Source of the DNA: Deltaproteobacteria bacterium
Lineage (GTDB): Bacteria > Desulfobacterota > Desulfobaccia > Desulfobaccales > Desulfobaccaceae
Assembly (NCBI GenBank): GCA_016874895.1
Contig: VGSX01000028.1
Coordinates: forward strand, 1-20,717
DNA length: 20,717 nt
Direction: 5' to 3'
Shown here: one piece after another, positions 7,050-14,881 of the stretch
How positions within the stretch are numbered: the first letter of the stretch is position 1
Layout of the letters: the number at the start of each line of letters is the position of its first letter
The notes under the pieces: generated by a model
Told to the model about the DNA's origin: nothing
The model's database searches: none
What the model saw: the letters and a program-made list of their open reading frames with translations, nothing else
Position numbers and translations under genes: made by a program

Positions 7050-7083
7050 GGATGCTATCCTTAGAGAAAAAGATTAAATTATT

Positions 7084-7111
7084 AATTTACCAAATTTCTC
7101 TGCTGCGTCAA
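7084..7111 (-). promoter_or_regulatory. Candidate sigma-70 promoter for the DUF1015 gene
   Basis: On the minus strand TTGACG (7106-7111, five of six consensus bases) is followed after 16 bases by TAAATT (7084-7089, four of six). It lies about 35 bases before the DUF1015 start in an AT-rich stretch. Confidence 0.4.
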
Positions 7112-7172
7112 TCCCTCGATGGCCAAGCCCCAGGATCTTGTGGCCTGCTCAAAGGACGCCAGGGCAGACAAA

Positions 7173-7226
7173 GGCTACCATGGGGAGACGGGAATGGCTC
7201 CCCGTCCCGGAGATGTAAGGTTAGCC
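7173..7226. other. Compact hairpin-forming segment in the DUF1015/hisC divergent region
   Basis: GGCTACC (7173-7179) can pair with GGTTAGCC (7219-7226) to enclose an inner stem. That inner stem has two mutually exclusive forms: GGGGAG (7182-7187) with CTCCCC (7198-7203), or GACGGG (7187-7192) with CCCGTC (7201-7206). It matches no riboswitch or small RNA that I know. It could be an untranslated leader structure, a small RNA, or chance in GC-rich DNA. Confidence 0.3.
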
Positions 7227-7238
7227 GCGAAAAAGCTA

Positions 7239-7267
7239 TTGATTTTTTACAACGTCTAGTTTATATC
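7239..7267 (+). promoter_or_regulatory. Weak candidate promoter for hisC-cmk-rpsA
   Basis: TTGATT (7239-7244) and TATATC (7262-7267) stand 17 bases apart in the long region before hisC. Both boxes are imperfect. If used, the transcript would have a leader of about 270 bases. Confidence 0.25.
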
Positions 7268-7359
7268 TACTGTAGTTTTTGCGCTATGTAACTCTATCAT
7301 AAGGAAACAAGCCGTTAGTGCTTTTTTAAGGGTATAAGTCGGCGTCAGGCCCTCAGCAG

Positions 7360-7392
7360 GCCGGCGTTTTCCGTCGGAAACGTTACCGAGGC
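7360..7392 (+). other. Stable hairpin in the presumed hisC leader
   Basis: GCC-GG-CGTTTTCC (7360-7372) faces GGAAACG-TTA-CC-GA-GGC (7376-7392) around a GTC loop. This gives a stem of about ten pairs with small bulges. No poly-U run follows, so it is not a simple terminator. The rest of 7050-7541 holds no gene that I can support. Confidence 0.35.
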
Positions 7393-7541
7393 AACAATCG
7401 AATTCATTACCGGATCAGAGAATCGACACCTAATTTCACCCACCCTTAAAACGAAGCACCCACCCTGGTTTATTCTCTAAGAGATGCACATCGTTGCCAA
7501 GCACTGGTAAAACGGCTGTCTTTTTTGTTTTATGGAAATCT

Positions 7542-8642
7542 ATGTTTGAAGCATTGGTACCTGAATATATAGCTACGCTAGCGGCTTATCCTCCCGGCAA
7601 GCCCCTCGAAGAGTTAGAGCGGGAGCTGGGAATTACCGACTCCATCAAATTAGCTTCCAACGAAAACCCCCTGGGGCCCTCCCCCCTGGCGCTGCAGGCT
7701 ATCACCAAGCAGCTCGACAAGCTCCATCGTTACCCTGATGCCTCGCTTTACTATTTGAAACAGGGGTTGAGCCGGCACCTGGGTCTGGCCCCGGAGCAGC
7801 TTATCTGCGGCAACGGCTCCGATGAGATCCTAGAACTCCTGGTGCGGACCTTTCTCCTTCCGGGCCAGGAGGTTATCAGCGCCACCCCGTCATTTCTGAT
7901 GTACGGGATCTTGACCCAGGGAGCCGGGGGCGTTTTCCGACCGGTGCCGCTCAAAGACTTCCGCATCGACCTGCCGGGGATTATCCAGGCCATTACCCCC
8001 AAGACTCGTTTGATTATTATCAACAATCCCAATAATCCCACGGGCACGGTAGTCCGAAGGCGGGAATGGGATGATTTTCTGGCCGCGCTGCCCCCCGGAA
8101 TCCTGGTGGTGGTGGATGAGGCCTATATCGACTTTGTGGACGACCCGGATGTACCCCACGGGTTGGAGTATATCGGGGCAGACCGGCCTATCATCGGCTT
8201 ACGCACCTTTTCCAAGGCCTACGGTCTGGCCGGGCTGCGGGTCGGCTACGGCTACGGCCCCGCGGCCCTGATAGGCTACATGGACCGGCTGCGGTCGCCT
8301 TTTAACGTCAACTCCCTGGCCCAGGCCGCGGCTCTGGCGGCTCTGGAAGACCACGACTTTCTGGCCCGGACCCGGCGCCTGGTCAAAGAAGGCCTGGACT
8401 TTATCTGCCGGGAGCTGGATCGCCTGGGCATTGCCTACATACCATCGCACGCCAATTTCCTGCTCATCCGGGTGGAGCGCCCCAGTGGGGAAGTTTATGA
8501 TCAGATGTTGCGGCAAGGGGTGATCATCCGGGCCATGGCCAGTTACCAGCTGCCGGAGTATATCCGGGTCAATGCCGGTCTGCCGGAAGAAAACCAGAGA
8601 TTTCTGCGGACCTTCAAGAAAGTGATGGGCTTTGCCGATTAA
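7542..8642 (+). CDS. hisC: Histidinol-phosphate / aromatic aminotransferase
   Basis: This is a PLP-dependent class I/II aminotransferase that converts imidazole acetol phosphate to histidinol phosphate. Close homologues may also serve aromatic amino acids. The 366 residues from ATG 7542 begin MFEALVPEYIATLAAYPPGK as expected. They carry SNENPLGPSP, GNGSDEILEL, NNPNNPTG, VVDEAYIDF and the PLP lysine K225 in TFSKAYGLAGLRVGYG. The C-terminal Arg segment YIRVNAGLPEEN is also present. A TTG further upstream (7494) would add 16 unlikely residues, so I prefer 7542, although the ribosome binding site there is weak. It overlaps cmk by 11 bases. Its place before cmk and rpsA, instead of in a his operon, leaves room for a role in tyrosine/phenylalanine synthesis. 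Confidence 0.93.
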   Translation: MFEALVPEYIATLAAYPPGKPLEELERELGITDSIKLASNENPLGPSPLALQAITKQLDKLHRYPDASLYYLKQGLSRHLGLAPEQLICGNGSDEILELLVRTFLLPGQEVISATPSFLMYGILTQGAGGVFRPVPLKDFRIDLPGIIQAITPKTRLIIINNPNNPTGTVVRRREWDDFLAALPPGILVVVDEAYIDFVDDPDVPHGLEYIGADRPIIGLRTFSKAYGLAGLRVGYGYGPAALIGYMDRLRSPFNVNSLAQAAALAALEDHDFLARTRRLVKEGLDFICRELDRLGIAYIPSHANFLLIRVERPSGEVYDQMLRQGVIIRAMASYQLPEYIRVNAGLPEENQRFLRTFKKVMGFAD

Positions 8643-9315
8643 TCACCCCCGGGGCGCCATTGTCACCCTTGATGGCCCGGCCGGGGCTGGCAAGAGCACC
8701 CTAGCCAAAAAACTGGCCCAGAGACTGAACCTGCTCTACCTGGAAAGCGGCGCTTTTTACCGGGCCGTGGCCCTGGAGGCGCACCGCCGGTCCGGCGAGC
8801 TATTAAGCTCGGAATGGCTCACAACTTTCCTGGCAGACTTTGAACTGCAGGTATCCCCGGGAAGTCAGGGCCTGAAATTAGCAGTTAACGGCCGCGATAT
8901 CACCGCCGCTATCCGGGAGCCCGCAGTGAGCGAGGGTGCTTCCCTGGTGGCCACCCTCCGGCCGGTGCGCCAATGGGTGTTGGCCAGATTGCGGCAACTG
9001 GCCGCGCCGGGGCGCGTCATCGCCGAAGGGCGTGACATGGGAACCAGGGTTTTCCCCGAGGCCGAGGTGAAAATCTTTCTGGAGGCCGACCTCAAGGTGC
9101 GGGCCCGCCGCCGTTGGCTGGAGCTTCAGGCTCAGGGGAAGACCATCCATCTGGACACGGTTTACCATGACATGGCCCTGCGGGATCAACGCGACCGGGA
9201 GCGCCGGGAGGACCCCCTCCAGGTTCCCGAGGGGGCGTACCGCCTTGATAATACCGGTTATGATCCCGAACAGGTGGTGGAAATCTGTATAACTGTTATA
9301 GAACCATATCTTTAG
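8632..9315 (+). CDS. cmk: Cytidylate kinase
   Basis: This kinase phosphorylates CMP and dCMP with ATP in pyrimidine nucleotide salvage and recycling. The 227 residues match the family's usual length. Walker A is GPAGAGKST near residues 15-23, followed by the CMP-binding ESGAFYRAVAL segment. Next come AIREPAVSEGASLVAT and AEGRDMGTRVFPEA, with the lid region RDQRDRERREDPL and the closing LDNTGYDPEQVVE. The start is a TTG inside the last codons of hisC. No ATG or GTG is available before the conserved GAIVTLDGPAG strand, so translational coupling to hisC is likely. In many related genomes ispH sits between cmk and rpsA, but here rpsA follows directly after 105 bases. Confidence 0.95.
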   Translation: MPINHPRGAIVTLDGPAGAGKSTLAKKLAQRLNLLYLESGAFYRAVALEAHRRSGELLSSEWLTTFLADFELQVSPGSQGLKLAVNGRDITAAIREPAVSEGASLVATLRPVRQWVLARLRQLAAPGRVIAEGRDMGTRVFPEAEVKIFLEADLKVRARRRWLELQAQGKTIHLDTVYHDMALRDQRDRERREDPLQVPEGAYRLDNTGYDPEQVVEICITVIEPYL

Positions 9316-9332
9316 CTATTACTGCCAGCGTG

Positions 9333-9359
9333 CTGCCCCGGCGAAGGGTTACCGGGCAG
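9333..9359 (+). promoter_or_regulatory. Hairpin in the cmk-rpsA gap
   Basis: CTGCCCCGG and CCGGGCAG can form an eight-pair stem with one bulged C around a ten-base loop. No U-run follows, so it is not an ordinary terminator. It could act as an RNA processing or S1-autoregulatory element in the rpsA leader. Confidence 0.35.
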
Positions 9360-9420
9360 GAAGGCGGCATTAAAAGATAAAAACCCTGCGGGGTGAAAAA
9401 TATAGGTTTAGGGGGTAGGG

Positions 9421-11259
9421 ATGACTTCGGAAAACAAGGTTAACTTAACAGAAGAACAGGCGGCGGACAACGCGGCCCAAGCAACCCCGGTGGCGGAAGA
9501 AGAGCAGCAGGATCTCGCCCTGGGCCTTGAATCGGAATCTTCCGAGGCCGAGGAAATGAAAGATATGGCCAGCAGCTTTGATCAGTTGCCGGACCTTTAT
9601 GAGGAGAGCCTGAAGCAGTATCAGGAAGGCGAAGTGGTAACCGGGCGCATCGTCGCCGTGGACAAGGACTATGTCATCGTTGACATCGGCTATAAATGCG
9701 AGGGGCATATTCCGGTCCACGAATTTCTGGACGCCAACGGCGAGAATACCGCCAGGGTCGGGGACCAGGTGGATGTGCTGCTGGAGCGACGGGACGATGA
9801 AGAGGACGTTATCCTCCTCTCCAAAGAAAAGGCCTCCAAAATCAAGATCTGGGAAGAAATCAGTTCCGCCTATCAACAGGACGGCGAGATTGAAGGCACC
9901 GTGGTGGCCAAGGTGAAGGGCGGCTTATCGGTGGACTTGGGCGGCATGAGCGCTTTTCTGCCAGGTTCCCAGGTTGACTTGCAGCCGGTGCGGAACATAG
10001 ACAACCTCATCGGCCAGACCTTTAATTTCAAGATCCTGAAGTACAACAAGAAACGCCGCAACGTGGTCCTGTCCCGGCGGGTCATCATGGAAAAAGAGCG
10101 GGCCGAGCAGAAAACCTCCACCCTGGCCCAGTTGGAAGAGGGCAAGGTGGTTTCCGGCACGGTGAAAAATATCACCGATTACGGGTTATTCGTGGATTTA
10201 GGCGGCATTGACGGGCTGCTGCACGTCACCGACATGTCCTGGGGACGCATCGGCCATCCCTCGGATGTTTTTCATGTGGGGGACCCCATCGAGGTGAAGG
10301 TCCTCACTTTTGACCGGGAAAACGAGAAAGTCTCCCTGGGCCTGAAACAACTCACCGAAGACCCCTGGCTGACCGCGGCGGAAAAATACCCGGTGGGCCA
10401 GCGGGTGCAGGGCAAGGTGGTGAGCCTCACCGATTACGGCGCCTTTGTGGAACTCGAACCCGGGGTGGAGGGTCTCATCCACGTGTCCGAGATGTCCTGG
10501 ACGAAAAAAGTGCGCCATCCTTCCAAGATCGTCATGGTGAGCGATATCGTGGAGGCCGAGGTGCTGGATATCGACCCCAATAAGAAACGCATCTCCCTGA
10601 GCATGAAACACGTGGAGCCCAATCCCTGGGATATCATCGGGGAAAAATACCCGGAAGGCACCATCATCGAGGGAAAAATTAAAAATATCACCGACTTCGG
10701 TATTTTCATCGGCATTGATGAGGGAATCGACGGCCTGGTGCATATCTCCGACATTTCCTGGACCAAAAGGATTAAACACCCCTCCGAACTATTTAAAAAA
10801 GGTCAGGAAGTTCAGGCCAAAGTGCTCAAAATCGACAAAGAAAACGAACGCTTTTCCCTGGGCATCAAGCAGCTGGCGGATGATCCCTGGAAAACCATCG
10901 ATCAGCGTTATCCGGTGGGCAGATCCGTTTCCGGGCTGGTGACCAACAAAACCGACTTCGGGGTATTCATCGAACTGGAGGAGGGCATCGAGGGACTCAT
11001 CCATGTTTCAGAGCTGAGCCGGGATAAGAATAAGCCGGTACAGATAGAGGTGGGCGACATGATCACCGCCAAGGTGATTAACGTCTCTCCCAAAGACCGA
11101 AAAATCGGCCTGAGTATCCGGAAACTGGAGACCGATCAGGAACAGTCGGTTTATCGCGACTACCTCCATTCCCGCCAGGAAGCCACCACCCCGCTGGGGG
11201 AACTCCTCCAGGAACGGCTGGAAGAAAGTGAATTGCTCAAAGCCGAAGACAAGGAATGA
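9421..11259 (+). CDS. rpsA: 30S ribosomal protein S1
   Basis: Ribosomal protein S1 binds mRNA leaders and helps load them on the 30S subunit. The 612 residues have an acidic, Glu/Gln-rich N-terminal extension of about 60 residues. Six S1/OB domains start near residues 69, 154, 240, 324, 411 and 498. Domains 1-2 are divergent (VDIGYKCEGHIPVHEF; VDLGGMSAFLPGSQVDL). Domains 3-6 show the standard G-x-V...DYG-F-V...GLIHVS...SW pattern with 84-87 residue spacing. This is the long, E. coli-like form, with a longer N-terminus. A purine-rich AGGGGG lies 5 bases before the ATG. It follows cmk and precedes sppA, a common arrangement in this part of the tree. The 390-base gap after it is repeat DNA. Confidence 0.97.
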   Translation: MTSENKVNLTEEQAADNAAQATPVAEEEQQDLALGLESESSEAEEMKDMASSFDQLPDLYEESLKQYQEGEVVTGRIVAVDKDYVIVDIGYKCEGHIPVHEFLDANGENTARVGDQVDVLLERRDDEEDVILLSKEKASKIKIWEEISSAYQQDGEIEGTVVAKVKGGLSVDLGGMSAFLPGSQVDLQPVRNIDNLIGQTFNFKILKYNKKRRNVVLSRRVIMEKERAEQKTSTLAQLEEGKVVSGTVKNITDYGLFVDLGGIDGLLHVTDMSWGRIGHPSDVFHVGDPIEVKVLTFDRENEKVSLGLKQLTEDPWLTAAEKYPVGQRVQGKVVSLTDYGAFVELEPGVEGLIHVSEMSWTKKVRHPSKIVMVSDIVEAEVLDIDPNKKRISLSMKHVEPNPWDIIGEKYPEGTIIEGKIKNITDFGIFIGIDEGIDGLVHISDISWTKRIKHPSELFKKGQEVQAKVLKIDKENERFSLGIKQLADDPWKTIDQRYPVGRSVSGLVTNKTDFGVFIELEEGIEGLIHVSELSRDKNKPVQIEVGDMITAKVINVSPKDRKIGLSIRKLETDQEQSVYRDYLHSRQEATTPLGELLQERLEESELLKAEDKE

Positions 11260-11281
11260 TCATTTCACGTTATGGTATTGA

Positions 11282-11428
11282 GTAAGCGTTCAGCGGTCAG
11301 CTTACAGCCGTCAGCTAATGCTTTAAATTCAAATAGTTATTCTAAGGTGGTGGATCACTGGTTTTTCGCTTAGTTTCCCTAACCCATTGTTTTTGCTGAA
11401 AGCTGATTGCTGATAGCTGAACGCCTAC
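11282..11428. repeat. Inverted-repeat (MITE-like) element after rpsA
   Basis: The left end reads GTAAGCGTTCAGCGGTCAGC and contains the hairpin GTAAGC/GCTTAC. The right end (11409-11424) is its inverse, GCTGATAGCTGAACGC, giving GCGTTCAGC-NN-TCAGC at both termini with two mismatches in 16. The first 66 bases (11282-11347) recur at 20652-20717 with 64 identities. The centre is AT-rich and non-coding. Units of the AGCTGA(N)AGCTGA kind are a known class of dispersed intergenic repeat in many environmental genomes, stated from memory. Confidence 0.75.
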
Positions 11429-11491
11429 GGTATTGACGCCCGATAATAGTGATACAGAAGTAACACCTCTGGCGTGCCCGATTTAATTGTT

Positions 11492-11550
11492 TTCACCGCA
11501 GAGACGCAGAGGACGCAAAGAGATTGATACCTCGGCGCCTCTGCGGTGAA
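11492..11550. repeat. Palindromic TTCACCGCAGAG element before sppA
   Basis: TTCACCGCAGAGACGCAG (11492-11509) is inverted at 11533-11550 (CGGCGCCTCTGCGGTGAA) with a ~23-base centre. It is the same sequence family as the arms around the GxxExxY remnant at 780-1040, but without a gene inside. It could be an empty, minimal form of that cassette. Together with 11282-11428 it fills most of the rpsA-sppA gap (11260-11650), where I see no gene. Confidence 0.75.
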
Positions 11551-11610
11551 TTATTATAAGGAGTTCTGCTCTGTTGCCTCCCCACAGGACACTCACAGGC
11601 AAGGGGCAGG

Positions 11611-11616
11611 TATAAT
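11611..11616 (+). promoter_or_regulatory. Possible -10 box for sppA
   Basis: A perfect TATAAT lies 35 bases before the sppA start, just after the repeat elements. No recognisable -35 box stands 16-18 bases upstream, so it is a partial match only. Confidence 0.3.
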
Positions 11617-11650
11617 CTAGTCACCCGACACTCTTGCAGGTGCCGCCGTC

Positions 11651-12541
11651 ATGGCCAAACGCTCTCCAACCAGCATCATCCTGATTCTCATCGCCATTAT
11701 TGCTTTTTTTATCGGCGCCTCTCTGCTGCTCGCCCCCATAACCGGGAAAAAAGGGCTTCTCACCAAGAGCAATAAGGTGGGGGTGGTTGAGGTGACCGGT
11801 ATGATCACCGATGCCAAGGATACCCTCAATCACCTGAAGAAATTCCGGGAAAGCGAGGCCATCCGGGCCATCGTGCTGCGGGTCAACTCCCCCGGCGGCG
11901 CGGTGGGGCCCTCCCAGGAAATCCTGGAGGAGATCAATAAAACCAAGGCTAAAAAGAAGGTAGTGGCCTCCCTGGGAACCTTAGCGGCTTCCGGCGGCTA
12001 CTACATCGCCTCCGGGGCTGACGTCATCATGGCCAACCCCGGCACCCTCACCGGAAGTATCGGCGTTATCATGAATTTCACGAATGTGGAACAGCTCCTG
12101 CACAAACTGGGACTGGACCTGTTCAATCTCAAGGCCGGCAAGTTCAAGGATGTGGGGTCTCCTGCCCGTCCCATGACCCCGGTGGAGAAAGAGTATATCC
12201 AGAACCTCCTGGATAACGTGCATGAACAGTTCATCGTGGACGTGGCCCGAGGCCGGGGTCTATTGGCCCATAAAGTCCGGGAAGTGGCCGACGGCCGCGT
12301 TTTCACCGGGGAAATGGCCCAGAGCCTGGGACTGGTGGACAAACTGGGCAATCTCTCCGACGCCATCGAACTGGCCGGCCGCCTGGGCGGCATTACGGAA
12401 AAAATCGATGTAGTTGTCCTTCCCAAAGAAAAAATATCCCTCCTGGGCCTGCTGTTCGGCGAGGGGCCCGGGGAATTTTTGCAGCGGTGGCTGGCCTCCG
12501 CCTCTCCCGTGCCCGCCTATCTCTTCGCGCCAGGCAATTAA
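11651..12541 (+). CDS. sppA: Signal peptide peptidase SppA, short form
   Basis: This inner-membrane serine protease degrades cleaved signal peptides. The 296 residues have one N-terminal membrane anchor (residues ~9-30), placing the catalytic domain outside the cytoplasm. The S49 fold shows VLRVNSPGGAVGPSQEIL, the nucleophile S114 in TLAASGGYYIASGAD, and GTLTGSIGVIM. The general base is probably K166 in KAGKFKDVGSPARPM. The Ser-Lys spacing of 52 matches that recalled for the Bacillus subtilis enzyme. Length fits the short, single-domain type rather than the duplicated E. coli form. AGGTG lies about 9 bases before the ATG. The gene ends 9 bases from the convergent yciO-type gene with no obvious hairpin between them. 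Confidence 0.95.
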   Translation: MAKRSPTSIILILIAIIAFFIGASLLLAPITGKKGLLTKSNKVGVVEVTGMITDAKDTLNHLKKFRESEAIRAIVLRVNSPGGAVGPSQEILEEINKTKAKKKVVASLGTLAASGGYYIASGADVIMANPGTLTGSIGVIMNFTNVEQLLHKLGLDLFNLKAGKFKDVGSPARPMTPVEKEYIQNLLDNVHEQFIVDVARGRGLLAHKVREVADGRVFTGEMAQSLGLVDKLGNLSDAIELAGRLGGITEKIDVVVLPKEKISLLGLLFGEGPGEFLQRWLASASPVPAYLFAPGN

Positions 12542-12550
12542 CAGAATCGC

Positions 12551-13159
12551 TTAGAGAAAATCATCCACTTCCCCTTTTCCGGCCCGGATAACCTCGGGCT
12601 CATCCCCGATGAGAGAAATCACGCTGGAAGGCGCGGGTGCTATGATCCCCCCGTCGATCACCAGGTCCAGAGGGGGTTTATAATATTCGGCAATGTCGTA
12701 AGGATCGCTCATCACCGAGCCGTCCTCCCGGCTGGCGCTGGTGCTGATGATGGGGTGGCCCAGGAGCTGCACCAGGCTTAGACAGATGGCATTATCCGGC
12801 ACCCTGATCCCGGCTGTTTTCCGGCGGGTCAGCATGATCTTGGGGACCAGGCGGGAGCCCTCCAGAATAAAGGTGTAGGGGCCGGGCAGCAGCCGCCGCA
12901 TGGTCTTATAGGCGAAGTTGGAGACCTTGGCATACTCGCTGATATTTTTGAGGTCGGCGCAGATGAAGCTGAACGGCTTGGCCAGGGGTCGTTTTTTCAG
13001 TTGGTAAATCTTTTCGATGGCTTTTTTATTAAGTAAATCACAGCCGATGCCGTAGCAGGTATCGGTGGGATAGGCAATGAGGCCCCCTTCGGACAGCACC
13101 TGCACCACCCGGCGCAGCAGGCGCTCCTGGGGGTTGTCTGGATTAATACGCAGAATAAT
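12551..13159 (-). CDS. YciO/Sua5 family L-threonylcarbamoyladenylate synthase-like protein
   Basis: This is a YrdC-fold protein of the YciO branch. YrdC/Sua5 proteins make threonylcarbamoyl-AMP for t6A37 of tRNAs, and YciO has related but less certain activity. Core motifs are GGLIAYPTDTCYGIGCDLL, KKRPLAKPFSFICAD, LLPGPYTFIL, AGIRVPD and PIISTSAS. The first standard start is GTG 13108 (185 residues), but it cuts off a conserved N-terminus. The frame is open upstream and encodes IILRINPDNPQERLLRR, as expected for the family (RI-P-NPQ-R). No ATG, GTG or TTG occurs between the stop at 13172-13174 and 13108. AAGGAG sits 8 bases before an ATT at 13157-13159, so I propose that ATT start, giving 202 residues, close to YciO length. 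It follows the M23 gene after 48 bases. Confidence 0.87.
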   Translation of the reverse strand: MILRINPDNPQERLLRRVVQVLSEGGLIAYPTDTCYGIGCDLLNKKAIEKIYQLKKRPLAKPFSFICADLKNISEYAKVSNFAYKTMRRLLPGPYTFILEGSRLVPKIMLTRRKTAGIRVPDNAICLSLVQLLGHPIISTSASREDGSVMSDPYDIAEYYKPPLDLVIDGGIIAPAPSSVISLIGDEPEVIRAGKGEVDDFL

Positions 13160-13207
13160 AACAGAATCTCCTTATGGCCGAGAGGATAATAATATCTCCA
13201 TATGAGC

Positions 13208-14701
13208 TTAACGAGTCTTTTTTTCGGGCGTCCGGCCTTTGGGTCTGGGCTTCTTAGGTTTGGCCTCGGAGGCGGCCGGTTTAACCGGGGCCGCGACCGC
13301 TCCCAGGCCCGCCAGTTGCCGTTCCACCTGGTCCTTAATCCACTTCGGGTCCCACCACTCCAGGGGATTGACGAAGGCGCCCTGGACCATAACCGAGTAG
13401 TGCAGATGATCGCCCCCGGCCAGACCGGTAGTCCCGGTGCGTCCCAGGATGGCGCCGCGGTTGATTTTTTGCCCCTTGGCCACCGAAATCTCGCTTAAAT
13501 GACTGTACAGGGTGAATATTCCCAGGCCATGATCCAGAATCACGGATTGGCCGTAAATGCCAATGGAGCCGGTGAACACCACCAGGCCGTTATTGGCCGC
13601 CGGCACCTCGGCTCTTTCCAGGGAGGCCAGATCCTGGCCCAGATGTACCTGCCGGTCCACTTCCCGTCCTTGATAAAAATAGGTGCGCTGATCGGCAAAG
13701 GCGGCCATGGATTTGCTGTTCGGCAGCCGGAGGAATGTCCCCTGCCAGAATCGCTCCGGCTGACTCTGGCGGCAGACTTCCCGGATAAGGGCATCGTTGC
13801 GCTGACGTTCGTCCCGATTAATCCGCAGAAACACCTCCAAGGGATCGGTGAGGCTTTTGAGCTCCGGATTGAATGACTGAAATTCCGGCATGTTCGTGGT
13901 AAGAAAGGCATCGCTCAGGTTTATCCGGTCATTCCGCCATTTCTTGGGTTTAAGACGATAACTCACCCGGCTCCGGGCCTCCGTCCCCCCCTGATCCACC
14001 GCCAGCAGTTCCAGGGTCAGGGGCTGGGGCAGAAAATAGGGCACCGCAAAAAAGGCCAGATACTGCCCGGCTGCCCCGCCCGGGATAGGGAAACCGGCAA
14101 AAAACTCGCCGTTCACCAGAATCCCGCTTTTGGCCATGGGCTTGTTGACCTGATAGAGCACCAGTCCCGTGCCGCCCTGGTTAATGAATTCATTGGTGGA
14201 GATGAACGAGAGCCGCAATGGGGTCAGGTCTATGGTCACCGGGCGCACGAGTTGGCCGCGGTTGCCCTGGAGCCAGCCCCACCAGGAGTAATCCCGGGCC
14301 TCCACCCGCAGGTCCGCCGGGCCGTCTTGGAACCCCCAGGCCTGGGGTTCCAGGTTCAGGGTGAGTTGGGCGCTCTGTTCGCGGCCTCCCCGGCCCCACC
14401 GGCGTCCTGGAAAAGTCTGGTTGACAATTTCCTTTTCCTGTTGTCCCTGGCGCAGCCAGACCCTTACCCGGCTGAGACCGCTGGTGGCGTCCGAAACATT
14501 TAAGGTAAAATTTTGGCTGGCGCCCAGCAGTTTTACTTCCGGCAGGAGTTGGATTTCCGGGGGCGTGGCCTCAAACCAGGTGCGGGTCAGCCATATGCCG
14601 CCCACAACGAGGGCCCCCCCGAGAATGGCCAAAAAGAGATAGCTGGACAGGTAACTGCCCAACTTACCGAAGTTTTTTGTCTTCCTGGTAAAAATGGTCA
14701 T
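13208..14701 (-). CDS. Membrane-anchored M23 (LytM-type) peptidase
   Basis: This is a probable periplasmic zinc endopeptidase acting on peptidoglycan cross-links. The 497 residues have an N-terminal membrane segment (LFLAILGGALVVGGIWLT, ~22-39). Ig-like beta domains with a PPEIQLLPEVKLLGASQNFT opening follow, then a long linker region and a C-terminal LytM domain. Zinc ligands are recognisable as H and D in QVHLGQDLAS and the HLH of GGDHLHYSVM near residue 430, so the site appears intact. The tail is Lys/Pro-rich (KPKKPRPKGRTPEKKTR). AGGAGG lies only two bases before the ATG, closer than usual. The gene follows a strong hairpin and precedes the YciO-type gene in the same direction. Target bond and partners are unknown. 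Confidence 0.92.
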   Translation of the reverse strand: MTIFTRKTKNFGKLGSYLSSYLFLAILGGALVVGGIWLTRTWFEATPPEIQLLPEVKLLGASQNFTLNVSDATSGLSRVRVWLRQGQQEKEIVNQTFPGRRWGRGGREQSAQLTLNLEPQAWGFQDGPADLRVEARDYSWWGWLQGNRGQLVRPVTIDLTPLRLSFISTNEFINQGGTGLVLYQVNKPMAKSGILVNGEFFAGFPIPGGAAGQYLAFFAVPYFLPQPLTLELLAVDQGGTEARSRVSYRLKPKKWRNDRINLSDAFLTTNMPEFQSFNPELKSLTDPLEVFLRINRDERQRNDALIREVCRQSQPERFWQGTFLRLPNSKSMAAFADQRTYFYQGREVDRQVHLGQDLASLERAEVPAANNGLVVFTGSIGIYGQSVILDHGLGIFTLYSHLSEISVAKGQKINRGAILGRTGTTGLAGGDHLHYSVMVQGAFVNPLEWWDPKWIKDQVERQLAGLGAVAAPVKPAASEAKPKKPRPKGRTPEKKTR

Positions 14702-14723
14702 GCCCTCCTATTACCTTGTCTCT

Positions 14724-14752
14724 ATGGTACCAAGGATGAGCCTCCCCTGCAA
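14724..14752 (-). promoter_or_regulatory. Candidate promoter for the M23 peptidase gene
   Basis: On the minus strand TTGCAG (14747-14752) and TACCAT (14724-14729) are 17 bases apart, ending 22 bases before the start codon. Both boxes match at four of six positions. Its place after a hairpin fits a new transcription unit. Confidence 0.35.
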
Positions 14753-14881
14753 GCAGAACCGCGCCTCGCCCAGTGGTGGGACTCATCAGTTTTTTCTGGG
14801 GCATATTATGATCCTGGGATGGACTCGGAGGTTGGTGATAAAAATGGCAGGATTAGGAAGGGCATACTCACCTGAAAGATT

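Noticed and set aside
7052..7291. 79-residue plus-strand frame in the DUF1015/hisC gap
   Set aside because: No ribosome binding site. It starts next to the DUF1015 start on the other strand and crosses the hairpin region, and the sequence is not like any family I know.
7300..7480. Known riboswitch or T-box before hisC
   Set aside because: I looked for cobalamin, TPP, c-di-GMP, SAM and T-box core motifs and saw none. Only generic hairpins are present.
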